A stretch of 5,016 nt of DNA, from assembly GCA_947626445.1 (NCBI GenBank), contig CANQSC010000072.1, positions 1 through 5,016 on the forward strand, given 5' to 3'. Origin of the DNA: an uncultured Bacilli bacterium (GTDB taxonomy: Bacteria > Bacillota_I > Bacilli_A > RF39 > UBA660). Of this stretch, positions 1 to 4,847 are shown piece by piece (position 1 is the stretch's first letter; the number at the start of each line of letters is the position of its first letter). A model generated the notes under the pieces. It searched no databases and was not told where the DNA came from. It was given only the letters and a program-made list of their open reading frames with translations. The translations under genes were made by a program, and so were the position numbers.

Positions 1-37
1 TTTCTAATTAGACATGTCTATTTACATGATATTATAA

Positions 38-133
38 AGTGCACATTTTTTGTTAGCATAAATTGCAAATGTATACTTTTTATATTATAATTCAAAAATT
101 TAAAATAACAAAAGAATAACTAAAATGTGCATT
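38..133. repeat. Long-range inverted repeat around the gerQ promoter match
   Basis: TGCACATTTT (40-49) and AAAATGTGCA (122-131) are perfect inverted copies. A further G.T and an A-T pair (38-39 with 132-133) extend them. The arms lie about 72 bp apart and enclose the putative promoter at 63-91. They could be paired operator half-sites or the base of an RNA stem; the function is unknown. Confidence 0.4.
63..91 (+). promoter_or_regulatory. Sigma-A-like promoter match upstream of gerQ
   Basis: TTGCAA (63-68), a 17-bp spacer and TATAAT (86-91) match the housekeeping promoter consensus well and point toward gerQ. A start near position 98 would give a leader of about 115 nt. Coat genes are normally read by the mother-cell factors sigma-E or sigma-K, and I found no good match to either before gerQ. 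In sequence this A+T-rich, such a match can also arise by chance. Confidence 0.4.
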
Positions 134-212
134 ATTTGTATTGTCGACTAATTTAATTTTTTTTTATTCATAAAATCTTTCTTTTTAAATAAAATTTAAA
201 GAGGTGAATAAT

Positions 213-572
213 ATGAATGGAAGTTTTTTTAGTAGTCCTACTTTTCCCCAAGCTGTAAATAATCAAGTGCCAAGCTCACCACCTACTAATTATAGTGTAG
301 AGCAATCTTTTCCTTTAGAACAAAGTTTAATTGAAAATATTTTACGTTTAAATAAAGGAAAACGAGTTAGAGCATTTGTTTCTTACCCTGATTCAAATGA
401 ATGGCGAGATAAAATTTATACGGGAATTATTGAACAATCAGGAAGAGACCATTTAATTATTTCTGACCCAACTAATGGAAATTGGTATTTAATTAGAATG
501 ATTTATTTAAACTATGTGGAATTTGATGAACCAATTAATTACAATCCTGATTATTCTGATACCTTTGATTAA
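213..572 (+). CDS. gerQ: Spore coat protein GerQ
   Basis: This 119-residue protein belongs to the GerQ (YwdL) family, a spore coat protein that in Bacillus is needed for the cortex-lytic enzyme CwlJ and is cross-linked by transglutaminase Tgl. The N-terminal third (residues 1-35) is a low-complexity Ser/Pro/Asn/Gln stretch. The conserved domain follows: EQSLIENILRLNKGK (36-50), a W64-containing strand, GRDHLIISDP (77-86) and YLIRMIYLNYVEFDE (92-106). The ATG at 213 is preferred over an in-frame GTG at 204, because that GTG lies inside the ribosome binding site AAAGAGGTG (198-206), which is spaced 6 nt from the ATG. The protein is shorter than B. subtilis GerQ (about 180 residues). It has no lysine before K48, although N-terminal lysines are the cross-linked residues in B. 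subtilis. It is monocistronic, with a terminator touching its stop codon. Confidence 0.9.
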   Translation: MNGSFFSSPTFPQAVNNQVPSSPPTNYSVEQSFPLEQSLIENILRLNKGKRVRAFVSYPDSNEWRDKIYTGIIEQSGRDHLIISDPTNGNWYLIRMIYLNYVEFDEPINYNPDYSDTFD

Positions 573-590
573 GAGCCTAGGCTCTTTTTT
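571..590 (+). terminator. Intrinsic terminator of gerQ
   Basis: AAGAGCCTAGGCTCTT (571-586) is a perfect 16-bp palindrome (6-bp stem, CTAG loop) followed by a T run to 590. The stem begins inside the TAA stop codon of gerQ. There is no T run on the minus-strand side, so it should act on gerQ transcripts only. Confidence 0.8.
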
Positions 591-597
591 AATTAAC

Positions 598-619
598 AAA
601 AAAAGACAAATAAATGTCT
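598..619 (-). terminator. Weak terminator of the collagen-like gene
   Basis: On the minus strand AGACA and TGTCT (604-608 with 615-619) form a 5-bp stem with a 6-nt A+T loop, followed by a run of seven T (598-604 read as A on the plus strand). The stem overlaps the stop codon of the collagen-like gene. It is weak by stem length. Confidence 0.45.
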
Positions 620-1691
620 AATCAATTTCATCAATTTTTTTAAGACTAAAAGAAGCCGTTATTCCTGAGCCAAAAGTAATATTAACATTATCAACTGTTG
701 CTGATAATTCAACATCCAAAATATCATCGGCATAAAGTTTTACTATAGTATCGATGTTAAAACTTGTTATATCTCCTACATTAACATTTTTAGTAATTAC
801 TGTTTCAGGAATCATTACGCCATTTTGTCTAATCATAGAAGTTATTATAGCTTCTTTATTTGCACTGATGTTTAAAGAATAATTTAATTCATAAATACCA
901 TCTTGTTCTAGTTTAATGGTATTATCCATATTGTTAATAACATTAATATTTTCCATTTCTTCTAATAAAGGTACTTGATTCCACTGCCCTGCTCCTTTAG
1001 TATCCATCATATTAGTTATGTTATTATATTTTCCTCCATAAGCTGTGATATTTGATGGTCCAGTTGGTCCGGTAGGTCCTATAGGTCCTTGAAGGCCTTG
1101 TTCGCCTTGAAGTCCTGGTATCCCTTGAGGACCCATTTCGCCTTTTACACCTTGCATACCTGGGATACCTTGTTCTCCTCGTGGTCCAATTGGGCCTGGA
1201 ATACCTTGTGGTCCAGTTGGTCCCACATTTCCTTCTGGACCTTTAATGGTTCCAACATCAACCCACTTATTTTCATTATCTGACCACACATATAAATCAT
1301 TATCAACTAAATAACCATCACCCATACTTCCAGTAGGATGTTCATCTAAAAGAGCCCTTATATCATCATAAGAACCCATTATTGTAACGCTTGTTCCAGC
1401 AGGACCTGTTGGTCCTAAATCGCCAGTTGGTCCCATTGGCCCTGTGGGGCCAATTATTCCTTGTAAACCTTGAATTCCTTGAGGGCCAGTTGGCCCTATT
1501 AAACCTACTTCGCCAGGTATTCCTTGAGGTCCTGCAACACCTTGAGGCCCCGTGGGTCCGATCGGACCTATTGGACCCGTTGGTCCAATACTTAAATTAG
1601 AATTTACAACTTGACAACAGCAATTAGTAAATCCATATTTTTCTTTAGCACATCTTACTTTTTCTAAAGCTTTTTGATAATTATTATTCAT
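618..1691 (-). CDS. Collagen-like exosporium/spore-surface protein (BclA type)
   Basis: This 357-residue protein has the layout of BclA-like spore hair proteins. The N-terminal region (1-35) is charged and contains C24-C25-C26. Gly-X-Y block 1 runs from G36 to about G99 and block 2 from G151 to S213, each about 21 uninterrupted triplets rich in GPT, GPQ and GIP. Between them, residues 100-150 form a small globular insert containing DGYLVDNDLYVW and W143. Residues 214-357 form a beta-rich C-terminal domain, beginning ITAYGG and including DGIYELNYS, which resembles the trimerising BclA C-terminal domain. The Thr-rich Y positions are typical of glycosylated bacterial collagens. There is no signal peptide, as expected for a protein made in the mother cell. 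The ribosome site AGAAGGA (1701-1707) lies 9 nt before the ATG. It converges on gerQ, consistent with a spore-surface locus. A non-spore surface collagen is the main alternative. Confidence 0.88.
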   Translation of the reverse strand: MNNNYQKALEKVRCAKEKYGFTNCCCQVVNSNLSIGPTGPIGPIGPTGPQGVAGPQGIPGEVGLIGPTGPQGIQGLQGIIGPTGPMGPTGDLGPTGPAGTSVTIMGSYDDIRALLDEHPTGSMGDGYLVDNDLYVWSDNENKWVDVGTIKGPEGNVGPTGPQGIPGPIGPRGEQGIPGMQGVKGEMGPQGIPGLQGEQGLQGPIGPTGPTGPSNITAYGGKYNNITNMMDTKGAGQWNQVPLLEEMENINVINNMDNTIKLEQDGIYELNYSLNISANKEAIITSMIRQNGVMIPETVITKNVNVGDITSFNIDTIVKLYADDILDVELSATVDNVNITFGSGITASFSLKKIDEID

Positions 1692-1711
1692 AAAACCAAA
1701 TCCTTCTATAA

Positions 1712-1739
1712 TAGGATATGATAAATGTCCATAAAATGT
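1712..1739 (-). promoter_or_regulatory. Possible sigma-K-type promoter of the collagen-like gene
   Basis: On the minus strand AC (1739-1738), a 17-bp spacer and CATATCCTA (1720-1712) fit the late mother-cell sigma-K pattern AC-N16/17-CATANNNTA exactly. That would suit an exosporium gene. The caution is that the predicted start (about 1705) falls in or next to the ribosome site at 1701-1707, leaving almost no leader. The match could therefore be fortuitous. Confidence 0.35.
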
Positions 1740-1815
1740 TCAAAAATAGAAAAGATCCTTCTACTTATTTTTTAAATATTTAATAAACATTTTATTAAAT
1801 CGAGCTAGAAAATTT

Positions 1816-1960
1816 TTCAAGATAATTCTTGAATGCTTTTCCATCTCACATCTCCGCTATCAGTCCCACAGGCAACTTTCATGCTAGTTTTAGCACATGC
1901 ATGTTGCACCAATAAAAACGATCCGAAAGACACTTTCAGGGGCGGTTAGTATTCACGCAC
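1816..1960. ncRNA. Candidate structured RNA or insertion-sequence end, family unknown
   Basis: The gap 1692-2142 has no credible ORF, but about 1834-1960 is much richer in G+C than the flanking sequence and is full of inverted repeats. TTCAAG/CTTGAA (1816-1833) forms a 6-bp hairpin. GCAAC (1872-1876) pairs with GTTGC (1903-1907) and encloses CAT/ATG (1880-1882, 1897-1899) and GCTA/TAGC (1883-1886, 1891-1894), an extended stem of about 15 pairs. CCGAAAG (1923-1929) pairs with CTTTCAGG (1933-1940) with one bulged A. The strand cannot be decided from pairing. On the minus strand it would lie between the PHP gene and the collagen-like gene. I do not recognise a known riboswitch, RNase P, SRP or 6S core. 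A right end of an IS200/IS605-like element with its guide RNA scaffold is another possibility. Confidence 0.4.
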
Positions 1961-2142
1961 TTTTAAGTTTATTTAAATACTTTTGCCTTTATTTTAAAAC
2001 TTATAAACGTAATAATTTAAGAAAATTTAAAATTTTAGTAGTTGAAAAGATAGTTTGAAGTAAAACAATAATTTATTATATTATAACCTAATCATTTGAA
2101 TATTTAAGATACAATTAGTTCAGTAATCTTATTTATTTTATG

Positions 2143-3030
2143 TTATATTTTTTGTATTTTTTGAATCCAATCTTCAACCAACGTTGAAGAAATATTTAAA
2201 TTATTATCTTTGCCTGTTCCCATTTCTATATCTGGTTTTACTTTAGAGTGATAATCTGAACCGCCTGAGATATATTTGTGATATTTTTTTGCTAATTGTT
2301 TAAGTATTTCGCGTTCTTTAGAAGAGAATAATGGATATTCTACTTCAATTCCATCTAGTTTTGTCTTTATTAAAATATTTTCTATTGTGCTTTTTTTATC
2401 ATCAAAAGGATATATAAATGGATGTGCTAAAAAAGCTAGTCCTCCTGCCTCATGAATCCTATTGATAGTTTCTTCTAAAGTTAAATATTCTGTCGTTTCA
2501 TCATAATAAAAAACACTATTCTTGTTACCAACATGCATTCTATAAAAATTTGTAGAAGTAAAATTTCCATTTTTTTTAATTAGCTCTGCATTTTCTTCAT
2601 AATTTAAAATTTCTTTTGCGACTACGTAGGCTGCCCATTGCTTTTCAGGATTTTTTCTATCAATGTATAAATTTTTTTCATTATATTTAAATCCTAATTT
2701 TTTAATCGTATTCGTTAAAGTTTTTAGAACTTTTACTTGCAATTTTTTTTGATCAATTTTATGAATTCTTAATTTTTTATAGTCAATTCCATAAGCTAAT
2801 ACTTCAATAGGAACATTATTATAAACCGTCTTTAGCTCTGAGCCTGGAATAATAACACCAGTAAAAATTTTTCTTAAATTTGGATGAGCCTCTAATTCTT
2901 TATAAGCAGCGATTTGATCGTGATCGGTTATTGATATTATTTCAAGTTTTTGATTTTCCGCTTTATGTAAGAGCTCATATAAAGCATCTGTACCATCAGA
3001 ATATTTAGTATGCATATGTAAATCTATCAT
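2143..3030 (-). CDS. PHP-domain metal-dependent phosphoesterase
   Basis: This 295-residue protein is a PHP phosphoesterase of the YciV/RNase AM-like group, cytosolic hydrolases using two or three metal ions. Members act on nucleoside 3',5'-bisphosphates or on the 5' ends of short RNAs. Visible metal ligands are HMH (H5, H7) followed by D12, TDHD (H37), E65 in PGSELKT, H203 in LAHPF, and D259 and H261 in GGSDYHS. The region between about 85 and 185 is the usual helical insert. Where many relatives have a His in the IHxLGY motif, this protein has E76 (PIEVLAYG), so metal use may differ. The ATG is supported by AGAAGGA (3037-3043) spaced 6 nt away. A degenerate copy of the palindromic promoter module lies directly upstream. 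The exact substrate cannot be told from sequence. Confidence 0.88.
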   Translation of the reverse strand: MIDLHMHTKYSDGTDALYELLHKAENQKLEIISITDHDQIAAYKELEAHPNLRKIFTGVIIPGSELKTVYNNVPIEVLAYGIDYKKLRIHKIDQKKLQVKVLKTLTNTIKKLGFKYNEKNLYIDRKNPEKQWAAYVVAKEILNYEENAELIKKNGNFTSTNFYRMHVGNKNSVFYYDETTEYLTLEETINRIHEAGGLAFLAHPFIYPFDDKKSTIENILIKTKLDGIEVEYPLFSSKEREILKQLAKKYHKYISGGSDYHSKVKPDIEMGTGKDNNLNISSTLVEDWIQKIQKI

Positions 3031-3064
3031 TTTATTTCCTTCTCTCTAATAACCTTTTGATATA

Positions 3065-3110
3065 ATTCAAAATTAAATTACCACAATAGTCAATAGTTGT
3101 GGCAATTTAA
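3065..3110 (-). promoter_or_regulatory. Palindromic promoter module, copy 1 (before the PHP gene)
   Basis: The arms at 3073-3086 and 3097-3110 pair over 13 of 14 positions, with CCACAA/TTGTGG at the inner end and one A/C mismatch (3080/3103). Read on the minus strand, the loop contains TTGACT (3093-3088), a perfect -35-like hexamer. After 17 bp the -10 position is the poor TTGAAT (3070-3065). Just downstream, 3048-3065 matches 3182-3199 of copy 2 at 16 of 18 bases, so this is a decayed duplicate of that promoter plus ribosome site. It may still drive the PHP gene. Confidence 0.55.
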
Positions 3111-3178
3111 AAACACATTTGTTTTATCTTATCATTTGATTTAAATTTTTTCCTAAGTTCATTATATAAGTATATCAA
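3107..3178 (-). CDS. 23-codon small ORF, leader peptide or truncated gene
   Basis: A TTG start at 3178-3176 lies 6 nt after AAGAGGTG (3192-3185), a strong ribosome site. It reads 23 codons, LIYLYNELRKKFKSNDKIKQ followed by MCF, to a TAA at 3109-3107. The peptide is basic, looks helical and has no membrane segment. The promoter of palindrome copy 2 is placed correctly just upstream. The stop codon lies at the edge of palindrome copy 1, suggesting that a longer gene was cut off when that copy arrived. The sequence resembles the N-terminal helix of a small DNA-binding protein, but I do not recognise the family. A genuine short leader peptide is the alternative. Confidence 0.4.
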   Translation of the reverse strand: MIYLYNELRKKFKSNDKIKQMCF

Positions 3179-3198
3179 GGCAATCACCTCTTGATATA
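3171..3198 (-). promoter_or_regulatory. Palindrome over the small ORF's ribosome site and start
   Basis: TATATCAAG (3171-3179) and CTTGATATA (3190-3198) form a perfect 9-bp inverted repeat with a 10-base loop. In RNA the hairpin would place most of the ribosome site AAGAGGTG in the loop and the TTG start in a stem arm, which could control translation. In DNA it could be an operator directly after the -10 of copy 2. Confidence 0.5.
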
Positions 3199-3248
3199 AC
3201 TATAACCTAATTTACCACAAAAGTAAATCGATTGTGGTAAATTAGGTT
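3199..3248 (-). promoter_or_regulatory. Palindromic promoter module, copy 2 (before the small ORF)
   Basis: The arms at 3204-3220 and 3232-3248 form a perfect 17-bp stem containing CCACAA/TTGTGG, with an 11-base loop. On the minus strand TTTACT (3227-3222), a 17-bp spacer and TATAGT (3204-3199) make a good sigma-A-like promoter whose -35 lies in the loop and whose spacer is one palindrome arm. The ribosome site follows at 3192-3185. A dimeric regulator on this palindrome would cover the promoter. Confidence 0.6.
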
Positions 3249-3275
3249 TTGCTTCAACTACCAAAATTATAGTTT

Positions 3276-3304
3276 TTTTTATAAACTAGCAAAACTTTTT
3301 CTAA
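3276..3304 (-). repeat. 29-bp distal box of module copy 2
   Basis: On the minus strand this box begins TTAGAAAAAGTTTTGCTAG and continues TTTATAAAAA. It matches 3895-3923 at roughly 26 of 29 positions with one small gap. It lies 27 bp from the edge of palindrome copy 2; the matching box lies 29 bp from palindrome copy 3. The shared order and spacing show that the two modules are duplicates of one unit of about 100-115 bp. Confidence 0.5.
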
Positions 3305-3340
3305 TTTTCATAGTTTTTTCTCTCTTTAAAGTTAAACTTA

Positions 3341-3804
3341 TTATTTTTTTAAATTACTATCTATTTCTTCACGATATTCTTGATCTTCTTCAATACCTAA
3401 AGGATTTCGATATTTATTTTCATATTGAATTAATGCATCAAGTAAAGATTTATCTTTACTATTATTCCAAAGATAGGTCCTTTATCTTCAAATTCATATT
3501 CTTTATCCATTTGTGTTAAATAACCAGTCGCACTTATTACAACACTTCCACATACTTGAACAACATCTTTTTCCCAATCATACATTTTAACTACATCTAG
3601 TGTGTTTGGGCTTCCAAATGATAGATGATAATATGTCGGGTTAAGCCATCTATTAATTGCATCTAAATCATCTTGAGTTAACCTTTTTGCTTTTCCAATA
3701 CGGTTAATAATACCATTATCCATTACAAAATCTTTATCTTTTGGGTTATAACCTAATATTTCCGTAAGTAATTCATTATTTTTATCTACTTTTCCAACGA
3801 TTCC
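3341..3804 (-). pseudogene. Decayed gene fragment, family unrecognised
   Basis: An open frame runs from G-I-V-G-K at 3804 through an internal ATG at 3723 to K at 3483-3481. It then continues in the -1 frame as RTYLWNNSKDK...YRNPLGIEEDQEY to TAA at 3343-3341. One missing A in the AAA run at 3481-3483 explains the break, and the joined product is about 154 residues. The protein-like composition continues across the junction (RTYLW, LLDALIQYENKY). The ATG at 3723 has no ribosome site and coding extends 27 codons above it, so it is not the true start. No start exists before the in-frame TAA at 3807-3805, immediately beside palindrome copy 3, so the 5' end is lost. Residues such as NRWLNPTYYHLSFGSPNTLD are distinctive, but I do not recognise the family. 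Confidence 0.6.
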
Positions 3805-3808
3805 TTAT

Positions 3809-3865
3809 AATTTTAAAGTAATTTGCCACAATAGTCAATCAAATGTGGCAAATTACTTTAAAATT
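3809..3865 (-). promoter_or_regulatory. Palindromic promoter module, copy 3 (before the gene fragment)
   Basis: The arms at 3809-3830 and 3844-3865 form a perfect 22-bp stem with a GCCACA/TGTGGC inner end and a 13-base loop. On the minus strand TTGACT (3838-3833), a 17-bp spacer and TAAAAT (3815-3810) give a near-consensus sigma-A promoter, followed by AAGGA. Outer-arm bases differ from copies 1 and 2 but differ in pairs, so the palindrome itself is preserved. Confidence 0.6.
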
Positions 3866-3894
3866 GTTATACTTTAATTCTTAAAAATTAGAAA

Positions 3895-3923
3895 TTTTTC
3901 TAAACTAACATAAACTTTTCTAA
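3895..3923 (-). repeat. 29-bp distal box of module copy 3
   Basis: On the minus strand this box begins TTAGAAAAGTTTATGTTAG and continues TTTAGAAAAA. It is the partner of 3276-3304 and lies 29 bp beyond palindrome copy 3. The stretch from 3866 to 4184 otherwise contains no gene: it is A+T-rich sequence with this box, two hairpins at 3973-4002 and a hairpin at 4105-4139. Confidence 0.5.
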
Positions 3924-3963
3924 ATATTAGTAGAACTTAATTAAACTAATATAAATTAAAACA

Positions 3964-3988
3964 CACAAAAACGGAGCCAAAAGGCTCC
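3964..3988 (-). terminator. Orphan intrinsic terminator, minus strand
   Basis: GGAGCC (3973-3978), an AAAA loop and GGCTCC (3983-3988) form a perfect 6-bp G+C-rich stem. On the minus strand it is followed by GTTTTTGTG. No minus-strand gene ends nearby, so it may be the remnant of a deleted gene or may mark an element boundary. Confidence 0.6.
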
Positions 3989-4002
3989 TTCAGGGGGCTG
4001 AA
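3989..4002. repeat. Second small hairpin abutting the terminator
   Basis: TTCAG (3989-3993) and CTGAA (3998-4002) pair around a GGGG loop, directly adjoining the GGAGCC/GGCTCC stem. An alternating AT tract (4003-4011) follows. Two tandem hairpins of this kind are common at mobile-element ends, but no function can be assigned. Confidence 0.4.
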
Positions 4003-4104
4003 TATATATATACATAAAATAAATTATTGTCTATTATTTTCTTATATTTTAAGCATTTTAAAATTAAATCTATTTATAAAAAATTAAATAATTTTATCAA
4101 ATTT

Positions 4105-4139
4105 TACTATTTGGGCACCTAAATGGGTACCTAATAGTA
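4105..4139 (+). promoter_or_regulatory. Imperfect hairpin with direct repeat upstream of tnpV
   Basis: TACTATT (4105-4111) pairs with AATAGTA (4133-4139). Inside, GGG and ACCT can pair with CCT and GGGT around a short AAAT loop. The same stretch contains a direct repeat, GGGCACCTAA and GGGTACCTAA. It lies 45 bp before the tnpV start and could be a leader hairpin or a recombinase or regulator site. Confidence 0.35.
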
Positions 4140-4184
4140 ACAATACTACTTAATAATTCTTTATTAAAAGAAAGGATTAAAATT

Positions 4185-4531
4185 ATGGAACTAAATTATA
4201 CTAAATATGGAGATTATTATTTACCTAATCTTATACTATCTGAAAAAGATAATAAACCATTAAACAAATATGGATTATTAAAACTTAATTATTTAAAACA
4301 ATATAAAAATGCTTTATATCAAGAACTACTGAGGAAAGAAAAACTTAATGAATATCTTTTTTCAGTCAGTAATAATGCTTTAAAAAATTTGAATTTTTAA
4401 TGAAGCAACTAATTAACAATGACACAACCATCACTGAAGAATTAAAAGAAAAAAATCCATTACTTTGGACTAAAAAAATGAATAGTTTAAAAAGTATTGT
4501 TGAAGAAATTATTCTAAGATATATATGGTGA
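4185..4531 (+). pseudogene. tnpV: TnpV-family transposon protein, frameshifted
   Basis: The first part (4185-4400, 71 codons) opens MELNYTKYGDYYLPNLILSE and includes NKYGLLKLNYLKQYKNALY, the hallmark of the TnpV family. These are small proteins of unknown role carried by Tn4451-like and other Firmicutes mobile elements. It stops at TAA 4398-4400. The remainder continues in the -1 frame from an overlapping ATG (TAATG, 4400) as MKQLINNDTTITEELKE...LLWTKKMNSL...EEIILRYIW to TGA at 4529-4531. One missing T in the run 4394-4398 restores a product of about 115 residues, the normal family length. The ribosome site GAAAGGA (4170-4176) lies 8 nt before the start. It is probably a pseudogene; programmed slippage or a sequencing indel in the homopolymer is possible. 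Confidence 0.85.
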
Positions 4532-4536
4532 TAATA

Positions 4537-4842
4537 ATGATTGATGATAAATATAACTGATGCAGAATTTGAAAGAAAATGGCTACCTTTTTTAATAATT
4601 ATAGTGAAGATATACAAGAATTTATCGTTCCAGAAGCAATAGCATTTTATCTAGCAAATGGGTATATACGAAATTGCCTATCTTCTTGTCACTTAAGGAA
4701 TCATATTAATTCAGCAATAGATGTTTTTAATATCAATTGTAATACTGATAAAATACTGTCTGAAATAAAAAAGATATTAAGAATAAAATATAACCTAAAA
4801 ATTGTAAGAAATAATCCATTAAAAATTGAAAAATTTTATTAA
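4537..4842 (+). pseudogene. Unrecognised small gene after tnpV, frameshifted 5' end
   Basis: The main frame runs from ATG 4579 to TAA 4842 (87 codons) and looks coding (IQEFIVPEAIAFYLANGYI, then a Lys-rich C-terminus), but the ATG has no ribosome site. Just upstream, another frame encodes TDAEFERK and runs into the ATG position. Adding one A to the run before ATG 4579 joins them as ...TDAEFERK-MATFF. A further shift near 4555 would link this to the ATG at 4537 (MIDDKY), which follows GGTGA at 4527-4531. The gene lies directly downstream of tnpV and shares its terminator, so it was probably co-transcribed cargo of the same element. I do not recognise the family and see no membrane segment or known motif. 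Confidence 0.5.
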
Positions 4843-4847
4843 AACTA

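Noticed and set aside
9..20. Perfect 12-bp palindrome TAGACATGTCTA
   Set aside because: There is no second copy and no partner promoter, and it is short enough to occur by chance. It could be an operator, but nothing supports this.
1..90. Open frame in frame 1 from the window edge, 29 codons
   Set aside because: The product is an unremarkable Ile/Phe/Cys/Leu string with no family resemblance, and the sequence has intergenic character.
147..177. Sigma-K-like AC...CATAAAATC before gerQ
   Set aside because: The spacer is 20 bp instead of 16-17 and the final TA of the -10 pattern is missing.
204..206. GTG start of gerQ
   Set aside because: This triplet is part of the ribosome binding site AAAGAGGTG serving the ATG at 213.
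1089..1600. Plus-strand ORFs at 1089-1283 and 1391-1600
   Set aside because: They lie entirely antisense to the Gly-X-Y blocks of the collagen-like gene. Their Trp-, Leu- and Phe-rich sequence is the complement of proline and glycine codons.
1731..1795. 10-bp inverted repeat ATAAAATGTT / AACATTTTAT
   Set aside because: Both arms are almost pure A+T and 45 bp apart. It overlaps the possible sigma-K -35 but is probably composition-driven.
1816..1960. Group II intron fragment or FMN, TPP or SAM riboswitch
   Set aside because: A GTGCG and a GGGGCGG string occur, but no domain V stem and none of the conserved riboswitch cores follow in the expected order.
3073..3865. CRISPR array interpretation of the three repeats
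   Set aside because: There are only three copies, with irregular spacing (about 130 and 600 bp), gene fragments between them and variable arms.
4366..4617. Minus-strand ORF of 83 codons
   Set aside because: It is antisense to the tnpV tail and to the next gene, where plus-strand family similarity (TnpV) shows the real coding strand. Its product is a biased Ile/Phe/Ser string.
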